From contig OY782506.1 of NCBI GenBank assembly GCA_963677755.1, forward strand, positions 1,736,001-1,800,000: a stretch of 64,000 bases of DNA, in the 5' to 3' direction. Shown here in pieces: positions 8,737-16,321 of this stretch. Below the pieces are notes generated by a model. The model ran no database searches. It worked only from the letters and a program-made list of their open reading frames with translations, and was not told the DNA's origin. Position numbers and translations under genes: made by a program. This DNA comes from JAIOSF01 sp963677755 (GTDB taxonomy: Bacteria > Campylobacterota > Campylobacteria > Campylobacterales > Arcobacteraceae). How positions within the stretch are numbered: position 1 is the stretch's first letter; each line of letters starts with the position of its first letter.

Positions 8737-9273
8737 TTAATTTCTATATTTTAAGATTTTTGCTGGATTACCACCTACAACAGCAAATGGAGGAATATCA
8801 GAAACCACAACAGACCCCGCACCTATTATAGAACCTGTCCCAATTTGATTACCTGGTAATATAACACTGTTTCCACCTATCCAAACATCATCATCAATCT
8901 TAACTTTTTTCAACTCTGGAGAATCTTGAAATATCATAGGACCTTTATCAATATCTATTCCATGTCCACCTCCAGTAATCAAGCAATTAGGTCCTATCAT
9001 AATATCATTACCCATTGTAACACCAGAATAAATACTACATCCATATCCGATAATTACATTATTACCACATTCAAAATCACCTCTTAGTTGACTAAATGGA
9101 TATAAACTAAAATTTTTACCTAGTTTCTTTCTATACTTATTTGCAACCGTAGCAGATGGAGCAATATAATTTGAAAAATGTGTGTTTTTAAAAAGATAAA
9201 ACGTAAATAAGTAATATATAAAAGAATATATAATCCTAATTATTTTATGTATTTTGCTTATAAACAAGTTCAT
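8737..9273 (-). CDS. acyltransferase with left-handed beta-helix (hexapeptide repeats)
   Basis: 178 aa from the chosen ATG. The C-terminal two thirds is a hexapeptide-repeat helix (VIIGYGCSIYSGVTMG, IMIGPNCLITGGGHGID, DDVWIGGNSVILPGNQIG, SIIGAGSVVVSDIP), ending in the acetyltransferase signature FAVVGGNPAKILKY. The His in GGGHGID fits the catalytic position of the maltose/galactoside O-acetyltransferase (CatB/NodL) group. The N-terminus has a hydrophobic stretch. I chose the ATG at 9273 over the longer TTG-started frame because GAGGAG lies just upstream; this leaves a 29-base overlap with the sulfotransferase. Probable role: O- or N-acetylation of a glycan sugar. Confidence 0.83.
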   Translation of the reverse strand: MNLFISKIHKIIRIIYSFIYYLFTFYLFKNTHFSNYIAPSATVANKYRKKLGKNFSLYPFSQLRGDFECGNNVIIGYGCSIYSGVTMGNDIMIGPNCLITGGGHGIDIDKGPMIFQDSPELKKVKIDDDVWIGGNSVILPGNQIGTGSIIGAGSVVVSDIPPFAVVGGNPAKILKYRN

Positions 9274-10102
9274 ATCCCAACTCCTCAATTTCAGTAGCAA
9301 GTTTTTCTTCAACTTTCTTTATCATAACTTCTGATAGTGTAGTTTTCCATTTATCAATTTGTCCATTTTTAAAGGTTGGTGCTTTAGTATCAAAAATTTT
9401 ATTAGCTAAATTATCTATATCAAAATTTTTATAACTACTTCCACTCAAGTATTTTAAAATTTTTTTTATTTCATTCTGCTGCGTCACTGCACAACCACCA
9501 CCTTTACTACCTATCAGTGTTTCAAAGTGTATTGCACAAACATTTGCAGAATTTATCCAACCCTTTGAGTTATTTACTCGTTCCTTTAAAGAAGTTAATA
9601 CAATATCTCCATTTCCTTTTATTCCATTTAAAATAGGAAGATAAGATTCTTCTAAAGTTTTATTTTTAAAAAAATAATATAAATCATAATTTTTATCAGT
9701 ACTTTGATGATTATAATAAGATAAAAGAACAGCCCTCGGATCTCGGATGATATATATCATTTTTATATTATGGAGGCTAAGATAATTATCTAATTCTAAA
9801 GTATACGGAACATGTGCAGATATAAACTGATTTTCATCAATACTTAACAAGTACTTATCAAGATGTTTTTTCTTAATACAATTATCTAAATTGTCTAAAT
9901 CTATCTTAAAGTGCTCTCCATTTGAACTATTACAACTACATTTTTTCACAAATGTAGATAATCTACGAAATGGATTTCTTTGAGTCATTCTAATCATTGC
10001 TGCACTCAAACCAGGTTGCTTTCTTTCAAAATTAAGTTCTTTTAAAAGTTTAATTAATAAATGTGTTCCTGACTTTGGTAATGAATTTGCCATAATTTTC
10101 AT
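9245..10102 (-). CDS. sulfotransferase family 1-like protein
   Basis: 285 aa. MANSLPKSGTHLLIKLLKEL carries the 5'-phosphosulfate loop (PKSGT), and MIYIIRDPRAVLLSYYNHQS is the 3'-phosphate motif RDPRxxxxSxY. A Cys-rich stretch (KKCSCNSSNG) lies near residues 54-63 with no known counterpart that I can name. PAPS is the expected donor. It overlaps the flippase by 4 bases upstream and the acetyltransferase by 29 downstream. A Sulfotransfer_1-type enzyme in a bacterial polysaccharide locus points to a sulfated repeat unit. Confidence 0.82.
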   Translation of the reverse strand: MKIMANSLPKSGTHLLIKLLKELNFERKQPGLSAAMIRMTQRNPFRRLSTFVKKCSCNSSNGEHFKIDLDNLDNCIKKKHLDKYLLSIDENQFISAHVPYTLELDNYLSLHNIKMIYIIRDPRAVLLSYYNHQSTDKNYDLYYFFKNKTLEESYLPILNGIKGNGDIVLTSLKERVNNSKGWINSANVCAIHFETLIGSKGGGCAVTQQNEIKKILKYLSGSSYKNFDIDNLANKIFDTKAPTFKNGQIDKWKTTLSEVMIKKVEEKLATEIEELGYELVYKQNT

Positions 10103-11493
10103 ATTTTGCTCCTGAATTTTTTATACTCTTTTATTAACATTAAAAATACTGTTATTTCATAAATAATTCCTATAGTAAAAAAACATACAAGCTCATAATC
10201 AATAAACATTCTAACATATAATAACAACGTTATTATAAGTGACAGATAAAAAATATTTTTTATAAACTTCATACCTTTATTACTATGTTTTTGTATCTCC
10301 AGGGTAAAGAAAAATAACCAATAGAAAAAAAAAATAATTGAAAAGATATATACAAAATAGATTATATTTAATTTGAAATAATATATTGATAAAAATATAA
10401 AAATTAAAAGCCCTAACGAAGCAAAATCTATTTTATTTTGATATTTCATAGAGTTTTCTGACATTGATATAATAGTCAAAATTCCTTTCATAACCATAGC
10501 CATCGCAAATAAACCCATAATTTGCATATATTCTGATGCAAATATCCACTTATCCCCTAAAAAATAGATAAGTAGAATATCGCCTTCTAATAATAAAAGA
10601 CCACTAAAAGTTGAAGTTATAAGAAAAACTATATTTGCAAATGCATCATAAAAAGTTTTCTTATCTTTGCTACTATATCTTTCTAAGTAACTATAAATAG
10701 CACCTGTAATTGGCATGCGAAGATGAGTGTCAGCCATTCTTGCTATTTGCTGAGAATTACTATAGTGTCCTAATAATTCTATACTAAAAAACTTTCCGAA
10801 TATGAACTTATCACTTGCATTAAACACACCATTCAAGATTCTGTTAATAAATATTTCAAATCCAAATTTTAATTCAGAAGTGAACTTTTTAATAGTTTTC
10901 CATGATGTTATTTTATAAGAACTTTTAGTAAAATAATATATCATTATTGCATTCACTATATTTAAGGTAATAGCTTTAATTATAAAAACCCATACACCAT
11001 ATCCTTCATAAGCAAAATAAACTGAGACTCCAAATGTGATAATATTTGATAATAAAGAAATATTCATTAACTTATCAAATCTTTTATCTCGTGTTAACTG
11101 TGCATATCCCTGTCTACTAATTGAAGTAAAAATAATTGAAATACTAAAAACAATTATAAGGTAAAAAAGTAAATCATTTTCATATACTATACTAATGATA
11201 GGTGCTAAGACAAATAGTACTATTATATTAAAAATACCAAAAGCAAGATTCAAAGTAAAAAAACTTCTTTTTAAGTCTTCACTAGGATTATTTGATTTTA
11301 TATACGCTTGAGTCAATCCCATATCTATAAGCGGTTGCAAAAGTGATTGTACTGCAAGTACTATAGCAAATATACCAAAATCTTTTGGCTCTAAAAGTCT
11401 TGCTAGTATGGCCAGTAAAGCCAAACTCAATACTACTTCTACAGCTTTTGTACCAAGACTATAACTACTACTTTTTAATATACTCAAAGTCAA
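10099..11493 (-). CDS. wzx: Wzx-type polysaccharide flippase (MOP superfamily)
   Basis: 464 aa, about 12-14 hydrophobic segments across the whole length, normal for Wzx/RfbX-like flippases. The N-terminus is typical of polysaccharide transport proteins (LLEPKDFGIFAIVLAVQSLLQPLIDMG, LTRDKRFDKL). Role: moving undecaprenyl-linked repeat units across the inner membrane. No Wzy polymerase is recognised in the window. The start is TTG at 11493, because the preceding in-frame codon is a stop; a weak GAG stands 5 bases upstream. The cysC remnant ends 13 bases before it. Confidence 0.85.
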   Translation of the reverse strand: MTLSILKSSSYSLGTKAVEVVLSLALLAILARLLEPKDFGIFAIVLAVQSLLQPLIDMGLTQAYIKSNNPSEDLKRSFFTLNLAFGIFNIIVLFVLAPIISIVYENDLLFYLIIVFSISIIFTSISRQGYAQLTRDKRFDKLMNISLLSNIITFGVSVYFAYEGYGVWVFIIKAITLNIVNAIMIYYFTKSSYKITSWKTIKKFTSELKFGFEIFINRILNGVFNASDKFIFGKFFSIELLGHYSNSQQIARMADTHLRMPITGAIYSYLERYSSKDKKTFYDAFANIVFLITSTFSGLLLLEGDILLIYFLGDKWIFASEYMQIMGLFAMAMVMKGILTIISMSENSMKYQNKIDFASLGLLIFIFLSIYYFKLNIIYFVYIFSIIFFFYWLFFFTLEIQKHSNKGMKFIKNIFYLSLIITLLLYVRMFIDYELVCFFTIGIIYEITVFLMLIKEYKKFRSKI

Positions 11494-11506
11494 TTATTCT
11501 CAATAT

Positions 11507-11713
11507 TTATAACATACAATAAAGCATATCCTTATTCAAAGTTAAAATTATCAAAATCTGTTTATTGAAGCTGTAAAATTCATTTGATACATCTTTTTTT
11601 ATATACTTAACTATTCCTTCTACAGATTCTTCCGTAGACAACTTATTATCTGTAGCTACAATTCTTTCAGCATGATGTGCTTCTTCATATACATCATTCA
11701 TACCTGAAAAGTT
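11507..11713 (-). pseudogene. cysC: 3' remnant of an adenylylsulfate kinase (cysC) gene
   Basis: The minus strand encodes NFSGMNDVYEEAHHAERIVA followed by TDNKLSTEESVEGIVKYIKK. This matches the C-terminal end of APS kinases, where NFTG(I)xDxYEEP, TD, EES and IxxYIK recur. In-frame stops stand directly upstream of the homology, which continues N-terminal to the only ATG (11701). The P-loop and the rest of the ~200 aa enzyme are missing, and the reading frame runs on past the usual end. I read it as a decayed fragment. Intact CysC would make PAPS, the donor for the two sulfotransferases just downstream. The 240 bases to the right (to 11952) hold no gene I can recognise. Confidence 0.65.
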
Positions 11714-11952
11714 CTATATGCCCTTTATAATCTATTTTTTTATTATTTTATCAAAAAACTTATTTAATCATTATTAAAAGTTTATCTTGATAAAGAAACC
11801 GTGTAGTCTAAAGTTATGCTACTAATTTTGGATAGTATGACTAGCTCTTTGTAATCCCTTAACCATTTACAAATACAACTCATAAGCTCTTTACTATAAT
11901 AAGCTCTTGAATAGTATCACTTTTCAACATAACCTTATATTTAGTTTAGTTT

Positions 11953-13197
11953 CTATAATCTTCCATCACTATTTTTTAAAATAGATTTAATATCAAATAT
12001 TACCTTGTCATCATTTGAAATTTTTAATTGTTTATATTGTTCGTGTCCTACAGCAACAATTATTGCTTTATATTCATCTATATTAAAATCTGTGATTAAG
12101 TCAATATTATATACACTTTTTACTTCTTTAGCATCTGCCCAGTAATCACTAACTTCTACTTTACAACCGTATTCGTTCATCTCATTAATAATATCTATAA
12201 CTTTTGTATTTCTTACATCTGGGCAATTTTCTTTAAATGTCAAACCAAGTATAAGTACTTTGGAATCTTTAATATTTATTCCTTTTTTTATCATATGCTT
12301 TATAGTTCTTTCTGCAACATACTTACCCATACCATTATTTATCTGTCTTGCACCAAGTATTAAATTTGGTTTGTAACCCAGTTCTTCTGCTTTATATGTA
12401 AGATAATATGGATCAACCCCAATACAATGTCCACCAACTAATCCTGGCATAAGTTTGATAAAATTCCATTTTGTTGCAGCTGCTTCTACAACTTCATTCG
12501 TATTTATTCCCATTGTATGAAAGATGAGTGCTAATTCATTAATAAGAGCAATATTCACATCTCTTTGAGTATTTTCTATAACTTTTGATGCTTCTGCTAC
12601 TTTTATCGATGAACATTTATGCGTTCCTGCAGTTATTATACTTTTATAAAGTTCATCAACTTTTATTGCAATCTCAGGTGTACTTCCTGAGGTTACTTTT
12701 AAAATTTTAGTTACCGTATGTTCTTTATCCCCAGGATTTATTCTTTCTGGGCTATATCCACAATAAAAATCTTTATTAAACTTTAATCCTGAAATACGTT
12801 CTAGTTCTGGTACACATACTTCTTCTGTAACACCTGGATAAACTGTAGATTCATAAATAACTATATCATTAGATTTAAGAACTTTTCCAACAGTTTGAGA
12901 AGATTTAACCAATGGCGTTAAATCTGGTTTATTATTTTTATCTATTGGTGTAGGCACTGTAACAATATAAATATTACAATCTTTTATATCATTTATATCT
13001 AAAGAAATCTTCATCCCATTATCTAAAGCTTGTTTTACTTGACTATCTGTTAATTCTTCTGTTCTATCGTAGCCACCATTTAACTCATCAACTCTTGACT
13101 TATTGATATCAAATCCAACTACTTCATATTTTTCACTAAAAGCGTGAGCTAAGGGAAGGCCTACATAGCCAAGACCTATTATACATATTTTACTCAT
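11953..13197 (-). CDS. tviB: UDP-N-acetyl-hexosamine 6-dehydrogenase (TviB/WbpA-like)
   Basis: 414 aa, close to the ~425 aa of TviB. N-terminal Rossmann motif ICIIGLGYVGLPLAHAF; middle VIYESTVYPGVTEEVCVP, YSPERINPGD and AEASKVIENTQRDVNIALINE. Catalytic Cys in GLVGGHCIGVDPYYLTYKAE; C-terminal LILGLTFKENCPDVRNTKVIDII and AIIVAVGHEQYKQL. The order and wording follow the Vi-antigen type UDP-GlcNAc dehydrogenase rather than UDP-glucose dehydrogenase. It oxidises C6 of UDP-GlcNAc (or UDP-GalNAc) to the uronic acid with NAD+. It is the first gene of the minus-strand polysaccharide group and is separated from the next coding DNA by about 250 bases with the cysC remnant. Confidence 0.9.
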   Translation of the reverse strand: MSKICIIGLGYVGLPLAHAFSEKYEVVGFDINKSRVDELNGGYDRTEELTDSQVKQALDNGMKISLDINDIKDCNIYIVTVPTPIDKNNKPDLTPLVKSSQTVGKVLKSNDIVIYESTVYPGVTEEVCVPELERISGLKFNKDFYCGYSPERINPGDKEHTVTKILKVTSGSTPEIAIKVDELYKSIITAGTHKCSSIKVAEASKVIENTQRDVNIALINELALIFHTMGINTNEVVEAAATKWNFIKLMPGLVGGHCIGVDPYYLTYKAEELGYKPNLILGARQINNGMGKYVAERTIKHMIKKGINIKDSKVLILGLTFKENCPDVRNTKVIDIINEMNEYGCKVEVSDYWADAKEVKSVYNIDLITDFNIDEYKAIIVAVGHEQYKQLKISNDDKVIFDIKSILKNSDGRL

Positions 13198-13330
13198 TTG
13201 GTAAACCTATACACTTTATTCTAGATATTATTATCTTCACATACATACCTTTTAGTAAATTATCTCATATCTTGTATAGTTGGATTTTACTATATTTTTA
13301 CTTTTAGTTGTATTAGTGTACTTTTAGAAA

Positions 13331-15307
13331 TTAGCGAAGTGTCAGCTCTTCAGGTTTACCAAAATAATACCCTTGTGAATAATCTACGCCTAATTCTTTT
13401 AGGTTATCAAATATCTCTTTTGATTCTACATATTCGGCTACTGTTTCTATATTTTGTTTTTTAGCAAAAGATACAATTGTTTCGATTAGGTTTCTACTAT
13501 ATGTATCACTCACAATATTTTTAACAATACTTCCATCAATTTTCAAAATATCAGGTTCAAATTTTAATAATCTTTCAAAGTTAGAATATCCAGCACCAAA
13601 ATCATCTATAGCTATGGATACACCTTGTGCTTTTACACTTTTTATGAACTTGATTATGGTATCAAAATCTTTAATATTTTCATCTTCTAAAAGTTCAAAT
13701 ATTAATCTATTTTTATCATCTTTATACTCTTCAAGTAACTGAAATATTTTTTCTCTTGTTGGTTCTTTTTCAATATCAATTGTTGATAAATTTATTGAAA
13801 GTTTTGTCGTGATTGTTTTTAACATTTTAAAAGAATTTTCTAAAACTCTGTGTGTTATTTTATTGTAGTATACACCTTTTTTAGAAATATTCAAAAACTC
13901 ATACGGGGTTAAAACTTTGCCCTCTTCATCAACTAATCTTACTAACGATTCATATTTTTCTATAATTTGTGTTTGATTATTTATAATTGGTTGAAAATAT
14001 GAGATAATATTATAATTGTCAAGTGCTATTTTTACCATTTTAATTACATCAAGATTCTTTTTTGCTTCTTTTTGATGTCTAATGGAAAAATCGTTTGAAT
14101 GACAAATAATCATATTTTTGTCAACAACCTCATCAAGTCCTGCTTTTGCATCTTCATATAACATATGTTTTCCAAAAGCATAACTCAAAGAGATATTAAT
14201 ATCATACTCAATCCCTTCAATATCTAAAATTGACTGTTTCACATTATTGACAAACTCTTGTAAATAAGTATCTATTTGAATATCCGTTTTCATAAAATGA
14301 TCAAGATCGGCTAAAAGTGCGTATTTCCCATTATCAAGGTTATAGACATTATCAAATTTATAATCTTTAGGTAGATATGATAAAAGTTTAAAACCAAACA
14401 TTTTTTCTACTTTGTCAATCGTTGTAAGATTGTAAAATTTTTCAAGCATCTCAAACTCTTCTATATGTACCAATATTAATAATGATAATATATTTGATTC
14501 TATTTTATCTAAGAAATGTTTTTTATCACTCAATATTGAACTTATATTTTGGCGTAATGCAATATACTCAACTATCTCACCTTCTTGATTTAAAATAGGA
14601 GTAATCATAGACTTTACATAATAAGACTCGCCTGTTTTAGCTATATTTCTAACGATTCCATTCCACTGTTTTTTTTGTCTTTTTATGGTATCCCACAATT
14701 CCCCAAAAATCTCTTTTGGTGTATCTGGATGTCTTATTATATTATGATTTTTTCCTAGTAGTTCATTTTTTGTATATCCTGATACATTACAAAAGTTATC
14801 ATTTGCATAAGTTATCTTTCCTGATGTATCTGTTTTTGATATGATTGAACTTTTGTCTGTAATATCTTGATATTGTTTTAGTAAATTGATATTTTCTTTG
14901 TTATTTTCATACTCTTCACCAACTTGATATCTCTCTTCAAGTTTATTTATTCTTTCTAAAAAATTTTCGTTTTTAATAGGATGATTAAAATATCCATCAA
15001 TTCCTAATTCTATAGCTCTTGTAAGAGTATCAAATTCTCTATCTTCAGATACAATAATAACGAGCACAAAAGGTCTTATTTTTCGTATTTTTTGAATTAA
15101 TTCAAACTTTTCATTATAATTGTTTTCTAACTCTATTACAACTAAGTCAATATAGTTTTTGTTGAATAGTTTCAATCCTTGTTTTACGCTGTCTGCAAAA
15201 ATAACTGAACCAAAATTTTCCACTAATTTATTATCAGAGGAAGATAGTAACTCTTTTATAAATAACAATGTTAACCGCTTAGTAAATTTACAAGATTTAA
15301 TATTCAT
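13331..15307 (-). CDS. receiver-PAS-GGDEF(degenerate)-EAL signalling protein, probable c-di-GMP phosphodiesterase
   Basis: 658 aa. Residues ~1-130 form a CheY-like receiver, but the phospho-acceptor position reads VVIELENN, Glu instead of Asp. Residues ~150-255 are an Aer-like PAS domain (TDTSGKITYANDNFCNVSGY, HNIIRHPDTPKEIF). Residues ~265-400 are a GGDEF-like domain without a GGDEF motif. Residues ~415-655 are an EAL domain with the metal and catalytic residues largely kept: ESLVR in place of EALxR, INLS, FELLEDE, IDDFGAGYSNFERL, LKIDG, VAEYVES and QGYYFGKP. It probably hydrolyses c-di-GMP in response to a PAS-sensed signal. It is cytoplasmic and stands alone, 133 bases upstream of the dehydrogenase gene on the same strand. 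Confidence 0.85.
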   Translation of the reverse strand: MNIKSCKFTKRLTLLFIKELLSSSDNKLVENFGSVIFADSVKQGLKLFNKNYIDLVVIELENNYNEKFELIQKIRKIRPFVLVIIVSEDREFDTLTRAIELGIDGYFNHPIKNENFLERINKLEERYQVGEEYENNKENINLLKQYQDITDKSSIISKTDTSGKITYANDNFCNVSGYTKNELLGKNHNIIRHPDTPKEIFGELWDTIKRQKKQWNGIVRNIAKTGESYYVKSMITPILNQEGEIVEYIALRQNISSILSDKKHFLDKIESNILSLLILVHIEEFEMLEKFYNLTTIDKVEKMFGFKLLSYLPKDYKFDNVYNLDNGKYALLADLDHFMKTDIQIDTYLQEFVNNVKQSILDIEGIEYDINISLSYAFGKHMLYEDAKAGLDEVVDKNMIICHSNDFSIRHQKEAKKNLDVIKMVKIALDNYNIISYFQPIINNQTQIIEKYESLVRLVDEEGKVLTPYEFLNISKKGVYYNKITHRVLENSFKMLKTITTKLSINLSTIDIEKEPTREKIFQLLEEYKDDKNRLIFELLEDENIKDFDTIIKFIKSVKAQGVSIAIDDFGAGYSNFERLLKFEPDILKIDGSIVKNIVSDTYSRNLIETIVSFAKKQNIETVAEYVESKEIFDNLKELGVDYSQGYYFGKPEELTLR

Positions 15308-15381
15308 AATATAAAATTATACTATAATAAGATTAAAATTGAATAGCTATTCTATAAATGCTATTATTATCAGGAAAACTT

Positions 15382-16305
15382 ATGTTAAAAAAAATATTTT
15401 TTACTATTTTTATTATTGTGTTTTTTACCAACTGTAGTGAGAAAATGACTGTAACTACTTATAGTGATATTAAAGTCCCTCTATATCAGTTAGAAAATGT
15501 AAATATTACTATTGAAGGTAGTTCAATATTTATTGAGAATATTAATTCCTTTTTACCCTCAGAATTTAACGATATTGAGATACTTAAAGATGACCCAAAC
15601 TCACCTTATATACTTCATATTATAGAAAATAGTTTACAAACTTCTTCTAAAACCTATGAAACAAGAGAAGAAAAAACTGTTCAATATGTCACTTATGTTT
15701 TTGATTCACAACAAAATAAAACTATTCCTGTAGTACAAACAAAAGATATTATATACTTTCAAAAATGTTTAGTAACTGATTATACCCTTAGTGCAACCGT
15801 TACTACACGTTACAAAAGAGATATAGTATCGGCAACTGTACAAAATGAAAAATGTCATAAACGAAGATCTAATCTTTTCTATGACAATAATCTCCAAGCC
15901 ACTAATAATTCTTATTTTTATAATAATTTAGTAGATAAGCTCACTTTTAATATAAAAAATTATCTTATCCCCCACTATACCTCTTATTCTGTTGATATAG
16001 ATGAAGATATTGATATAGAGATGAGTTCACTTGATGAAGAGAACTATGAAAATATTATTGAAATGTTAGGAGATGGGATATACTCAGATGAGATATTATA
16101 TCAGCTTGTTAAATTACATAACAGCTATCCAAACTCTTACTCACTTAATTATAATATTGGTTTGGTGTATGAATATCTTGCTCAAAATAAAAATGCTCTT
16201 TTTTATTATAAAAAATGCTTAGAGATTAAAACAACAAAAGATATAATACAAAGAATAGAAAGTATTAAAAACAACATAAGAAATGAAGAAAAAGTAATAT
16301 TATAA
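15382..16305 (+). CDS. putative lipoprotein with C-terminal TPR-like repeat, unknown function
   Basis: 307 aa from the chosen ATG (15382), which has AGGA seven bases upstream; an ATG 24 bases earlier has no such site. The N-terminus MLKKIFFTIFIIVFFTNCSE looks like a lipoprotein signal with Cys after a hydrophobic stretch. The middle part resembles no family I can name. Near the C-terminus, NSYSLNYNIGLVYEYLAQNK and ALFYYKKCLEI form a TPR-like helix pair. It is 16 bases upstream of the DUF748 gene and may be co-transcribed with it, which suggests an envelope role. Divergent from the EAL regulator. Confidence 0.7.
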   Translation: MLKKIFFTIFIIVFFTNCSEKMTVTTYSDIKVPLYQLENVNITIEGSSIFIENINSFLPSEFNDIEILKDDPNSPYILHIIENSLQTSSKTYETREEKTVQYVTYVFDSQQNKTIPVVQTKDIIYFQKCLVTDYTLSATVTTRYKRDIVSATVQNEKCHKRRSNLFYDNNLQATNNSYFYNNLVDKLTFNIKNYLIPHYTSYSVDIDEDIDIEMSSLDEENYENIIEMLGDGIYSDEILYQLVKLHNSYPNSYSLNYNIGLVYEYLAQNKNALFYYKKCLEIKTTKDIIQRIESIKNNIRNEEKVIL

Positions 16306-16321
16306 TAAATAAGGAATAAAA

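Noticed and set aside
13198..13330. Two ctaaaagta copies upstream of the dehydrogenase gene on the minus strand as an operator.
   Set aside because: Short, AT-rich, and only two copies; cannot be told from chance.
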